Below the pieces are notes generated by a model. The model did no database searches. It saw only the letters and a program-made list of their open reading frames with translations, and was not told the origin of the DNA. Below are positions 24,506-32,236 of a stretch of 36,612 nt of DNA, piece after piece. The stretch is from Rhodoplanes serenus (GTDB lineage Bacteria > Pseudomonadota > Alphaproteobacteria > Rhizobiales > Xanthobacteraceae). The translations under genes were made by a program, and so were the position numbers. The stretch spans positions 1 through 36,612 of the forward strand of contig CAMDDZ010000056.1 of the NCBI GenBank assembly GCA_945893145.1. Reading direction: 5' to 3'. Position 1 is the stretch's first letter; each line of letters starts with the position of its first letter.

Positions 24506-24932
24506 CGCGTCGCCGCCCAGGATTCGCATTGGCATCCCCGTATCAGGAGACAGCATCCTAACGGGCAAAGCTCGCCGCAGGAAAGCGGGGCGGCAGGCGG
24601 AAAGGCTCACCTCACAACGAACACGTCGACGCGAGCTTCGCGGCGTAACGCTGCTCGATGTGACATCGCGTCACGTGGCATTCGCGATGTGGCGCAAATG
24701 CGAAATTCGAAGGTCTGAACAAAATCATTCACTTCGGTTGGACGAGTGCCTCAACTCCAATCATCCGAACACAAAGACGCCCAAATCACTGACGTAACAT
24801 TCACCCTGCATTCACGTCGATGCAGGCACGCTCGCATCGCATTCGCAAAATCAAATGCGATGCTCGACCGAGCGAGCCAACCTGGCGGCCGCATGGTTCG
24901 ATAGCTCTGCCGGGAGATCTTAGGAAAATACC
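24506..24932. other. 427-base divergent region with two inverted repeats
   Basis: The region lies between divergent genes. It contains CCTGCAT/ATGCAGG (24805-24811 with 24820-24826) and a 10-bp perfect inverted repeat GCATCGCATT/AATGCGATGC (24834-24843 with 24854-24863), the latter about 70 bases before the helix-hairpin-helix gene. These could be operators or leader hairpins for that gene. No coding signal is seen. Confidence 0.45.
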
Positions 24933-25277
24933 ATGTCTGCCCGTCGCTTGCTTTCTATTGCGGCATTGCTTGCGTTCGCCGCAACACCTGTTTTCGCGCA
25001 ATCGGCCCAGCCTGCTAAGCCCGCGACTCCTGCCACGACTGCCGCTCCGGTCAAGCCGGCGCCCGCTGCCGTGACGGCGCCGGTGGTCAAGAAGGTCGAT
25101 CTCAACACCGCGACTGCGGCCGAGCTGGACAAGTTGCCGCAAATCGGCCCGGCCCGCGCCAAGTCGATCGTCGAAGCCCGCGCCAAGGGCAAATTCAAGA
25201 ACTGGGATGACTTCGTGGCGCGCAAGGTCGTGCCGTCGAACGCCGAAACGGCCATCAAAGATCTGGTGAGCTTCTGA
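24933..25277 (+). CDS. Secreted helix-hairpin-helix (ComEA-like) protein
   Basis: A 114-residue exported protein. The signal peptide 'MSARRLLSIAALLAFAATPV' (cleaved after FAQ) leads to a Pro/Ala/Thr linker (24-50) and one helix-hairpin-helix domain at about 54-114: 'KVDLNTATAAELDKLPQIGP', 'ARAKSIVEARAKGKFKNWDD'. The motif 'vdlNtA...eL..LpgIGp..A..Ii..R...G.f....dL' is the DNA-binding domain of ComEA, the periplasmic DNA receptor of natural transformation. Proteobacteria have many such small secreted copies, and competence is not shown by this gene alone. AGGAAAATACC precedes ATG. A terminator hairpin follows at 25354-25379. Confidence 0.9.
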   Translation: MSARRLLSIAALLAFAATPVFAQSAQPAKPATPATTAAPVKPAPAAVTAPVVKKVDLNTATAAELDKLPQIGPARAKSIVEARAKGKFKNWDDFVARKVVPSNAETAIKDLVSF

Positions 25278-25353
25278 TTCGCGTCGACGCCGGTTCGTTC
25301 AGAGCGGACAACGCATCGCTGAACGAGCAGGCGCACTAACTTCAAGAAACGGC

Positions 25354-25379
25354 ATAAGGGGGCCAGCGCGCCCCCTTAT
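25354..25379. terminator. Stem-loop terminator after the helix-hairpin-helix gene
   Basis: ATAAGGGGG (25354-25362) pairs perfectly with CCCCCTTAT (25371-25379) around an 8-base loop, about 80 bases after the stop. The T tract is short but the arms are A/T-ended, so it could also serve a minus-strand transcript. Confidence 0.75.
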
Positions 25380-25513
25380 TGCTGCGCCGGTCTGTCGCGT
25401 GAGGCCGCAAACATTTGCAGCGCAGCATGATAGGCGCCGTCAGAAGCAGCGCGGCCCGCACGAATTGATATTTCCGCTTCATCATTCGTGAACCACCCGC
25501 CGCAGCAAACCAT
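25376..25513 (-). CDS. Possible 45-residue protein ending inside the terminator
   Basis: ATG 25513 opens a short minus-strand frame with a GAG-like ribosome site. Its C-terminal half ('RAGRAASDGAYHAALQMFAA', 'SRDRPAQQ') has the balanced composition of a real protein end, and the TAA stop lies within the arm of the 25354-25379 hairpin, the arrangement expected for convergent genes sharing one terminator. Third-position GC is lower than in neighbouring genes, and no family is recognised. Chance remains quite possible. Confidence 0.25.
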   Translation of the reverse strand: MVCCGGWFTNDEAEISIRAGRAASDGAYHAALQMFAASRDRPAQQ

Positions 25514-25694
25514 TGATCGCTCTACGGCTGAAGGCGCAGGCATCCGTCGCCACTACGATCCATTAGCCACGAGAAAATCTTCGCTCCTTCACGTGCGCGT
25601 CGTTAACGACGCGCCAGTATAGGTTGCGTTGAGAATCTGCAGACGCTCCGAGACCGCTCCGAGGCTGCATCGTCTCAACACGAAGGAGACATTC
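25514..25694. other. Upstream region of the secreted protein gene
   Basis: The 417 bases between the helix-hairpin-helix gene and the next plus-strand gene hold the terminator and the doubtful minus-strand ORF above; in this remaining stretch no dyad or consensus promoter is evident. The promoter of the gene at 25695 is expected here. Confidence 0.35.
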
Positions 25695-26807
25695 ATGACG
25701 AGCGAACGATCGCGTCTCGGCTGCGCCGTTTTGGCTGCCGCCGTCACGGTTTTGGCCGCCACTGCGCCGCAGCAGGCTCATGCCCAGTCGCAAACGCCGG
25801 CCTACCTGAACATCATCGTCGGCAGTCCGCCGCCAGCGGAGACCGCGAAGCAAAATATCCTGGCGCTAAACAGCGCGATGTTCGGCCTCTACGACGGCTC
25901 CGGCAAAATATTCCGCCGCAACATCCTGGACCAGCATCCGGTCATCCTGGCGCTGTTCAGCGGCGCCGGTGGCCGCTTCGTCCTGTATCGGCCCGGACAT
26001 CCGCCGCTCGACGCGCCGTCGGTGCCGATCGCCTACCAGCTGCTCAAATCGGTCGGTCACAGCACGATGGTGCTGCCGGTGGTGCTCGCTCCGCATATCG
26101 GCAAGCCGGCGACCCAGTCCTGGCACGGCCCGATCAGAACGTTCCGCGCGCAGCATATGGCGGCGCTCGAAGGCGTCGATCGGACCGACATGCCGCCGGA
26201 ATGGCGCGCCGAGGTTCGCAGCATCCTTCAGGACAACGTCGCCTTTATCGACGCAAGCCTCAGCCAGGGCGCGATCACCTACGACGCCGTCAAGGACTTC
26301 TCCGCCAAGCAGGCGCCGCGGCTGAAGAAAATCGTTGCCTGGGCGGCGCAGACCCAGGTCGCGCACTGGATGCGCGTGATGGGCGAATGGAAGCGCATGA
26401 TCGGCGCCGATTGGGACAAGACCTATGCCGCCAGCAATACCATTTACGTCGCGCGCCAGAACAACGTGCTGTTCAGCATCCTGGCGCAGTTCTTCGGCCC
26501 GGACGCGATCAACCAGCGTCTCATCATGATCGAGACGGTGTCATTCACCACGACGACCGACGACATGCTCGACTCGCTGACCCGCATTCTGTCCGACCGC
26601 ACCGTCGGACAACTATTCTTCGGCAACCTCTACATGATGGACTACGAGCTGATGGGCAGCAGCGCCCGCGACGCCATCGTGGCGGAATCGCAAAAGCTCG
26701 GCGTGACGCCGTTCCTGCCGCCGCTGGTGCCGTTCGGCTCCAAGCAGTGGCCGACGCTGGTGACGCCCGGCCCCGGACCCAGCACGCTCTTGCAGTTGTC
26801 GCCCTGA
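25695..26807 (+). CDS. Secreted protein of unknown family upstream of molybdenum hydroxylase genes
   Basis: A 370-residue exported protein. AAGGAG lies six bases before ATG 25695, which opens a signal peptide ('MTSERSRLGCAVLAAAVTVL', cleaved near QAHAQ). The mature protein has no motif I recognise. It is helical in its second half ('VAFIDASLSQGAITYDAVKD', 'IVAWAAQTQVAHWMRVMGEW'), with many Trp and Met and a Pro-rich end ('TPGPGPSTLLQLSP'). It has no second membrane helix and no lipobox. It lies 120 bases upstream of the FAD subunit of a xanthine-dehydrogenase-family enzyme, on the same strand; the gap holds two GC-rich hairpins, so co-transcription is possible with reduced read-through. A periplasmic helper or an unrelated secreted protein are both possible. 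Confidence 0.7.
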   Translation: MTSERSRLGCAVLAAAVTVLAATAPQQAHAQSQTPAYLNIIVGSPPPAETAKQNILALNSAMFGLYDGSGKIFRRNILDQHPVILALFSGAGGRFVLYRPGHPPLDAPSVPIAYQLLKSVGHSTMVLPVVLAPHIGKPATQSWHGPIRTFRAQHMAALEGVDRTDMPPEWRAEVRSILQDNVAFIDASLSQGAITYDAVKDFSAKQAPRLKKIVAWAAQTQVAHWMRVMGEWKRMIGADWDKTYAASNTIYVARQNNVLFSILAQFFGPDAINQRLIMIETVSFTTTTDDMLDSLTRILSDRTVGQLFFGNLYMMDYELMGSSARDAIVAESQKLGVTPFLPPLVPFGSKQWPTLVTPGPGPSTLLQLSP

Positions 26808-26826
26808 CGTTGCGGAGCTGCGTCGA

Positions 26827-26883
26827 CCGTCTGCGCATCTGCGCAGACGGCAAGCGACAGGGCCGGATCGCGCGGACCGGCCC
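26827..26883 (+). other. Two tandem GC-rich hairpins between genes
   Basis: CCGTCTGCGCA/TGCGCAGACGG (26827-26837 with 26840-26850; 11 bp complementary around two bases, so a 9-bp stem with a short loop) is followed by GGGCCGG/CCGGCCC (26860-26866 with 26877-26883). Neither is followed by a T tract. They could stabilise or process the transcript between the secreted-protein gene and the FAD subunit gene, or partly terminate it. Confidence 0.55.
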
Positions 26884-26927
26884 CCTCGCCTCTCAATCTC
26901 GCGAACCGCGTTTGAGCGAGGCCCCCG

Positions 26928-27746
26928 ATGGACTTGAACACGATCAAGAAGCTCGAGCGTCCCGCCTCGGCCGGCGAGATCACCGGCTGGCGCGACGGCA
27001 ACGCCTGGCTCGCCGGCGGTACCTGGCTGTTCTCGGAGCTGCAGCCGAAGCTCGACACGCTGATCGACCTCGGCGGCCTGCACTGGCCCTCGCTCGAAGC
27101 GTCGAAGGCAGGGCTCGAGCTCGCCGCGACCTGCCGCATCGAAGAGGTCGAGCACTTCAAAGCCCCGCCGGAATGGACCGCGGCGCCGCTCCTCGCCGAG
27201 TGCAGTCACTCGTTGCTGATGTCGTTTAAGATCGCGCACCAGGCTACCGCCGGCGGCAACATCTGCATGTCGCTGCCCGCCGGCGCGATGATTTCGCTGA
27301 CCACCGCGCTCGAAGCTACCTACACGCTCTGGCCGCGCTCAGGCGCCCCCCGCAAGGTGGCGGCGATCGACTTCGTGACCGGCAACAACAAGAACGTTCT
27401 GGCGCCCGGCGAATTGCTGCGCTCGATCCACATTCCGGCGTCGGCGCTGTCGAAGCGCTTCGCGTTCCGGCGCACCTCGCTCACCCAGCTAGGCCGCTCG
27501 GCGGCGCTCATCGTCGGGACCCAGGACAAGTCGGCGCGCGACATGCTGCTCACCATTACGGCTGCGACACCGCGGCCGGTGCAGATCCACTTTCCCGCCG
27601 TGCCAACCGCGCAGGCGCTGCGCCGGACCATCGACGAGCGCATCCCGGCGGACGGCTATTTCGACGACGTCCACGGCTCGGCCGATTACAAGCACCACCT
27701 CACCTATCACTTCGCCGAACAGATCCGCTCAGAGCTCGCAGCGTAG
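26928..27746 (+). CDS. FAD-binding medium subunit of a xanthine-dehydrogenase-family enzyme
   Basis: A 272-residue CoxM/XdhB-type FAD subunit. The PCMH-type FAD fold is visible: 'NAWLAGGTWLFSELQPK' (the 'AGGT.l' phosphate loop), 'LIDLGGLHWPSL' (usual 'liDi..i.eL'), 'AHQATAGGNICMSLPAGAMI' (the 'iRn.aTiGGNi....pagd..p.L.al' FAD segment), and 'SKRFAFRRTSLTQL' (the 'f.K...R......v'). GAGG lies six bases before ATG. The next gene starts nine bases after its stop, so the FAD subunit and the fused 2Fe-2S plus molybdenum subunit are co-translated parts of one enzyme that hydroxylates an N-heterocycle or aldehyde. The subunit carries electrons from the iron-sulfur clusters to an acceptor. Confidence 0.92.
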   Translation: MDLNTIKKLERPASAGEITGWRDGNAWLAGGTWLFSELQPKLDTLIDLGGLHWPSLEASKAGLELAATCRIEEVEHFKAPPEWTAAPLLAECSHSLLMSFKIAHQATAGGNICMSLPAGAMISLTTALEATYTLWPRSGAPRKVAAIDFVTGNNKNVLAPGELLRSIHIPASALSKRFAFRRTSLTQLGRSAALIVGTQDKSARDMLLTITAATPRPVQIHFPAVPTAQALRRTIDERIPADGYFDDVHGSADYKHHLTYHFAEQIRSELAA

Positions 27747-27755
27747 GAAGCCGCC

Positions 27756-30455
27756 ATGAATTACTCGGTCGATTCCAAAGTCTTCTCGGCAGAGCCGCGG
27801 CCCGGTCAATGTCTGCGCACGTTCCTGCGCGACCGCGGCGTGTTCGGCGTCAAGAAGGGCTGCGACGCTGGCGACTGCGGCGCCTGCACGGTTTGGCTCG
27901 ACGGCAAGCCGGTTCATTCCTGCCTGACGCCGGCCTTCCGGGCCGCCGGGCGGAACGTCACCACCATCCAGGGTCTTGCGCCGAACGGCACAATGCATCC
28001 GATGCAGCAGGCCTTCATCGATGCGCAAGCGTTCCAATGCGGATTCTGCGCCGCCGGCATGATCATGACGGCCGCAGCGCTCAGCGAAGAGCAACGCGCG
28101 GACCTGCCCCGCTCGCTGAAGGGAAATCTCTGCCGCTGCACTGGCTACCGCTCGATCGGCGACGCGGTCCACGGCGTCAGCGCTGCCGAGGACGACGTGG
28201 CGGGCCACGCCTGCGGCGCGAGTCTCTGCAATCCATTCAGCCAAGACATCGTGACGGGCCACGCTCGTTACACCATGGACGTCGCGGTCGAGAACATGCT
28301 GCACCTCAAGGTGCTGCGCTCGCCGCACGCCCACGCCCGCATCACTTCCATCGACCGCAGCAAGGCGCTGGCGGTTCCCGGCGTCGTCGAAGTCTTCACC
28401 TGGGAGGACGTGCCGCGACGGCTCTACAGCACCGCGACCCACGAGGACCATCTGGTCGATCCCGACGACACTTACATGCTCGACAACGTCGTTCGCTTCG
28501 TCGGCCAGCGCATCGCCGCTGTGGTCGCCGAGAGCGAAGGCGCCGCCGAAGCCGGCTGTCGGGCGCTGGTGGTCGAATACGAGATGCTGCCTGCGGTGTT
28601 CGATCCGGTTGCCGCGATGGCGCCGGAAGCGCCGATCCTGCACCAGAAGGGCGGCGAAGCGCGCGGCAACATCTACGCCGAAATCCACGGCGAGGTCGGC
28701 AGCGTCGCCAAGGGTTTCGCGGAAGCCCACGCCGTCCACGAGATGACCTATTCGACCTCGCGGGTGCAGCACGTGCATCTGGAGACGCACGGCTCGATCG
28801 CCTGGCGCAGCGACGATGGCCGCATTCACGTCCGCACCAGTTCGCAGGCGCCATTCATCACCCAACAGAAGCTCTGCCATCTGTTTGGGCTCTATGCGCA
28901 CCGCATCCATGTCTTCACCGAGCGGGTCGGCGGCGGCTTCGGCGGCAAGCAGGAGATGATCTCGGAAGATCTTTGTGTGCTGGCGACGCTGAAAACCGGC
29001 CGGCCGGTCAAGTGGGAGTTCACCCGGGACGAACAGTTCACCGGCGCGACCACCCGTCATCCGATGACCACGCACGTCAAGGTCGGCGCCAAGCGAGACG
29101 GCACGCTGACCGCGGTCCAAATTCATGTGGTGTCCAACACCGGCGCCTATGGCGGGCATGCCGGCGAGACGCTCGCGGCCGCACTCGGCAGTCCGATGAC
29201 CGCTTACCGCTGCGAGAACAAGAAGGCCGACGGCTACGCCGTCTATACCAATATGGTTCCGGGCGGCGGCTTCCGCGGCTACGGCTCCTCGCAAACCACC
29301 TTCGCGATCGAATGCGCGATCGACGATATGGCGCGCCTGCTCGGCATGGATGCAGGCGCGTTGCGCCGCAAGAACATGGTCCGCCCGACCGATTGGATCG
29401 AGTCGGTGTGGAAGGATCCGAGCGATGCTTCGTTCGGCAGCTATGGCCTCGATCAGTGTCTCGATCTGGTCGAGAAGGCGCTGGCCAACGGCGGCGGTCT
29501 GCCGGTGCCAGCCGGCGCCGACTGGGCGGTGGGAAGCGGCAGCGCGCTCGCGGTCCTGGAGTCGGGCCCGCCCACCGAGCACCGCTCCGGCGCCGTCATG
29601 CGGCTCCTGCCGGATGGCACTTATCACCTTGCGGTCGGCTCGACCGAGATGGGCAACGGCTCGGTCACCTCGCACAAGCAGATCGCAGCCGAGGTGCTGG
29701 GTTGCCGCGCCAATCAGGTGGACATCATCAACGCCGACACCGACCTCGCGCCCTATGACACCGGCACCTTCGCCAGCACCGGCACGGTCGTTGCGGGCCA
29801 AGCCGTCAACCTCACCGCTACGGCGCTGCGCGACAACATCCTGGAATACGCCGCGCAACAGAGCGGCACCGAGCCGTCGAAGTGGAAGCTGGAAGGCGAC
29901 AGCGTCGTGTCGGGAAATCAGCGCATCACGCTGCCCGAGTTGCACGCCGCGGGCATCGCCGCCGGCCACCGCTTCGAGGCCAAGCGCAAGGCTTATCTGT
30001 CGCCGCGCACCATCGCCTTCAACGTGCATGGCGTGAAGCTCGCGGTGCATCGCGTTACCGGCGAGATTCGCATTCTCCATAGCGTCCACGCGGCCGACAT
30101 CGGGCGCCTGATCAACCCGATGCAGTGCCGCGGCCAGATCGACGGCGCCATCGGCATGGCGTTCGGCTGGGCGCTGACCGAGAAGATGGTCTATGACCCG
30201 CGCGGCGGCATGGTCAATCCGACGCTGCGCAACTACCGCATCCCGGCCTTCGCCGATCTGCCGCGCACTGAGATCTTCTTCGCCGACACCTACGACAAGA
30301 TCGGTCCGCTCGGCGCCAAGGCGCAGGGTGAATGCGCCATCAATCCGATCTCGCCCGCGATCTCGAACGCGTTGAAGGACGCGACCGGCGTGCGCTTCGC
30401 CCACCTGCCGTTCACGCCCGACCGCATCTTCGACAAGCTTACGGCGCAGCCATGA
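27756..30455 (+). CDS. Fused 2Fe-2S and molybdopterin-binding subunit of a xanthine-dehydrogenase-family enzyme
   Basis: An 899-residue chain that joins two subunits normally separate in this family. Residues 1-145 carry both 2Fe-2S clusters: Cys36, 41, 44 and 56 (plant-ferredoxin type) and Cys95, 98, 126, 128 ('CGFC' and 'CRCTGYR'). From about 155 on is the molybdopterin part, with 'GHARYTMDV', 'VGQRIAAVVAES', 'ERVGGGFGGKQE' (the pterin-binding loop), 'PGGGFRGYGSSQ' and, near the end, 'PLGAKAQGECAINP', holding the catalytic Glu that activates the substrate. The CoxL signature AYRCSFR is absent, so it is not a carbon monoxide dehydrogenase. AGGA is seven bases before ATG. It overlaps the next gene by four bases (ATGA). 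No MoCo-insertion chaperone (XdhC-like) or mobAB gene is nearby. The substrate is unknown; purines, aromatic N-heterocycles or aldehydes are possible. Confidence 0.92.
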   Translation: MNYSVDSKVFSAEPRPGQCLRTFLRDRGVFGVKKGCDAGDCGACTVWLDGKPVHSCLTPAFRAAGRNVTTIQGLAPNGTMHPMQQAFIDAQAFQCGFCAAGMIMTAAALSEEQRADLPRSLKGNLCRCTGYRSIGDAVHGVSAAEDDVAGHACGASLCNPFSQDIVTGHARYTMDVAVENMLHLKVLRSPHAHARITSIDRSKALAVPGVVEVFTWEDVPRRLYSTATHEDHLVDPDDTYMLDNVVRFVGQRIAAVVAESEGAAEAGCRALVVEYEMLPAVFDPVAAMAPEAPILHQKGGEARGNIYAEIHGEVGSVAKGFAEAHAVHEMTYSTSRVQHVHLETHGSIAWRSDDGRIHVRTSSQAPFITQQKLCHLFGLYAHRIHVFTERVGGGFGGKQEMISEDLCVLATLKTGRPVKWEFTRDEQFTGATTRHPMTTHVKVGAKRDGTLTAVQIHVVSNTGAYGGHAGETLAAALGSPMTAYRCENKKADGYAVYTNMVPGGGFRGYGSSQTTFAIECAIDDMARLLGMDAGALRRKNMVRPTDWIESVWKDPSDASFGSYGLDQCLDLVEKALANGGGLPVPAGADWAVGSGSALAVLESGPPTEHRSGAVMRLLPDGTYHLAVGSTEMGNGSVTSHKQIAAEVLGCRANQVDIINADTDLAPYDTGTFASTGTVVAGQAVNLTATALRDNILEYAAQQSGTEPSKWKLEGDSVVSGNQRITLPELHAAGIAAGHRFEAKRKAYLSPRTIAFNVHGVKLAVHRVTGEIRILHSVHAADIGRLINPMQCRGQIDGAIGMAFGWALTEKMVYDPRGGMVNPTLRNYRIPAFADLPRTEIFFADTYDKIGPLGAKAQGECAINPISPAISNALKDATGVRFAHLPFTPDRIFDKLTAQP

Positions 30456-31429
30456 GCCAACAGAGCAACGGCGCCGCCGCCGCGGCTGACGGCCGGATCA
30501 CGATCATCACGCAGACGCGTGTGCGGTCTGAAGACGGCAACGCGTTCGCCGAATGGCAGGACGGCACCAGCCGCGCAATCGCGGCGTTCCCGGGCTTTCT
30601 GAATCAAACCGTGATGCCGCCGAGTCCGCCGGCGCAGGTCGATTGGGTCATCCTGCAGCGCTTCGCCGACATCGGCTCGGCAACGGGCTGGCTGCAATCC
30701 GCGGAAAGGCAGACGCGTCTCGCCGGCGCAAAGCCGATGCTGATCGGCCAGGACGACGTCCACCTGGTCCGCGATGACGCCCCCCGCGCCCAGCCCGCGC
30801 CGGTTTCGGTGGTGATCTCGACGCGGGTCAAGCCTGGCTGCGAGGCGGACTACAGAGCGTGGGAGACGAAAATCGCCGCCGCGCAGACCAGAGCGCCGGG
30901 ATTTCAGGGCTACCGCTTCGAGCCGCCGATCGCAGGCGTGCAGGACAATTGGCTGTCGGTGCTGCGCTTCGACAGCGAGGACAATCTCAACAAATGGCTC
31001 GCCTCGCCGGAGCGCGCGCAACTGCTCGAAGAGGCAAAGCCCTTCACCGAGGAATATCACGCCCGCGTGGCGCGCACCGGCTTCGAGCAATGGTTCGAGA
31101 CGGCGGCGGGAAAATCCACCGCGCCGCCGGCCTGGAAGCAGAACATGATCGTTCTGCTGCTGCTCTATCCGGTGGTGTTCCTGTTTGGCGCTTTTGTGCA
31201 GACACCGTACTTGTCCAAGTGGATGGGCCTGCCGTTCGCGGCGGCGCTGTTCGTCGGCAATGTGGCGAGCATCGTCATCTTGAATTATCTGGTGCCCTGG
31301 ACCAGCGCTCGCTTCTCGTGGTGGCTGGCACCCGCCCCCGCGCAACAGACCAAGCTCAACATCGCCGGAACCGCTCTGGTGAGCGCGCTCTATCTCGCGA
31401 TGGTCATAGCGTTCTGGCGGCTGTTCTGA
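30452..31429 (+). CDS. Double ABM-domain protein with C-terminal membrane helices
   Basis: A 325-residue protein. Two ferredoxin-like antibiotic-biosynthesis-monooxygenase (ABM) domains occupy about 14-105 ('RITIITQTRVRSEDGNAFAE', 'IAAFPGFLNQTV') and 117-210 ('PVSVVISTRVKPGCEADYRA', 'APGFQGYRFEPP'), followed by three membrane helices at about 231-250, 262-283 and 305-323. This is the layout of COG3224-type proteins, whose role is not established. ABM domains can bind or oxidise small molecules without a metal. The ATG overlaps the stop of the molybdenum subunit gene by four bases, so it is translated with it. It may process the hydroxylated product, or anchor the enzyme to the membrane. The ABM domains face the cytoplasm by the positive-inside rule. 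Confidence 0.88.
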   Translation: MSQQSNGAAAAADGRITIITQTRVRSEDGNAFAEWQDGTSRAIAAFPGFLNQTVMPPSPPAQVDWVILQRFADIGSATGWLQSAERQTRLAGAKPMLIGQDDVHLVRDDAPRAQPAPVSVVISTRVKPGCEADYRAWETKIAAAQTRAPGFQGYRFEPPIAGVQDNWLSVLRFDSEDNLNKWLASPERAQLLEEAKPFTEEYHARVARTGFEQWFETAAGKSTAPPAWKQNMIVLLLLYPVVFLFGAFVQTPYLSKWMGLPFAAALFVGNVASIVILNYLVPWTSARFSWWLAPAPAQQTKLNIAGTALVSALYLAMVIAFWRLF

Positions 31430-31522
31430 TTCGGCGGCCGATTGCCAGTATCGGCGGTAAACCTGTCAGTTAAGGCCCAAAATGGGCCCATAATGCCGCT
31501 GATGGGCCAAAGCCAAACATGG

Positions 31523-31581
31523 AAAAATAGGGTAGACTGCATCTACCCATAGGTGCCGCCGCACCAGCCGACCCTATTTTT
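31523..31581 (+). promoter_or_regulatory. Two mutually exclusive hairpins before a strong ribosome site
   Basis: A long-range 11-bp perfect inverted repeat, AAAAATAGGGT (31523-31533) and ACCCTATTTTT (31571-31581), shares its first arm with a local hairpin GGGTAGA/TCTACCC (31530-31536 and 31542-31548, 5-base loop). The second arm of the long pair ends immediately before AAGGAG (31582-31587) of the gene at 31594. In RNA only one structure can form at a time; as DNA it could equally be a pair of operators. The switch reading is an inference. Confidence 0.55.
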
Positions 31582-31593
31582 AAGGAGATTTCG

Positions 31594-31881
31594 ATGTCCG
31601 CTGCCAAACCCCCGGCAAAGCCCCGGATTGTCCGGCGCGAAAGCCGCATGAGCGATGCCCTGCCCATTACCGGCCTGGCCACGGCCGGCCAGCGCAAGCG
31701 CATGGCTGCCGCCGATGCCAGAGCCGCCTCGAAGACGCCCAAGGAGTCAGCGCAGAAGAACCCACAGCGCTCCCAGGCCGCGGCGCTCAAAGCCGGCGCC
31801 GATAGCTACCGGCGAGACGACGGTGTCCTCATGGTCGAGACGACGCCCGGCGGTGGCACTTACGTCGCGCACCGCGAATAG
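31594..31881 (+). CDS. Small basic protein of unknown function
   Basis: A 95-residue Ala/Lys/Arg-rich protein with the best ribosome site of its neighbourhood (AAGGAG six bases before ATG). The first 70 residues are basic and disorder-prone ('KPPAKPRIVRRESRMSDALP', 'GQRKRMAAADARAASKTPKE'); the last 25 ('RRDDGVLMVETTPGGGTYVA') look like a short beta hairpin. It might bind nucleic acid, but no family is recognised. Its leader carries the paired hairpins at 31523-31581, which suggests controlled expression. Confidence 0.6.
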   Translation: MSAAKPPAKPRIVRRESRMSDALPITGLATAGQRKRMAAADARAASKTPKESAQKNPQRSQAAALKAGADSYRRDDGVLMVETTPGGGTYVAHRE

Positions 31882-32236
31882 ACGGCTGCAAAAAACCAAC
31901 TTCGTTTTCGTGCAACGTATGAACAGGCCGTGATCGGAAGCGGGCGCTATCGTGTCAGTTGGAACTGGTGCGGTGGACGTCAGAACAATCGAGACGCGCT
32001 CAAGTGAACCTGACGCGCTTGATTAAAATTGTTGCAAGTTCACACCCGACAGATTTGCAACCCGGCCATGAGGCGGGGAAACCGGCCACAAGCCACCTTG
32101 TCGCAACCGGCCGATTTCGCTAAATCCTGAGCAGGTCGCCGGCTGCTGCCGGCGACGCGCCGTTAAAGGCCCTGGCGAGCCGGGTCTTTCGGCCCCCCTT
32201 CGAACGCAGCCGCCCTCACAGTTGGAGCAACGATCC
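31882..32236 (+). other. 355-base region before the DUF6481-like gene
   Basis: The stretch includes three copies of AA(C)CCGGCC (32059-32067, 32080-32087, 32105-32112), and a 9-bp hairpin GTCGCCGGC/GCCGGCGAC (32135-32143 with 32148-32156, 4-base loop), about 80 bases before the next start. They may belong to the leader of that gene. No coding signal is seen. Confidence 0.4.

Noticed and set aside
27729..30404. Open frame of 891 codons on the minus strand opposite the molybdenum subunit gene
   Set aside because: Its Arg/Asp/His-rich translation has no family motif and mirrors the codon bias of the plus-strand gene, whose cluster and pterin motifs are clear.
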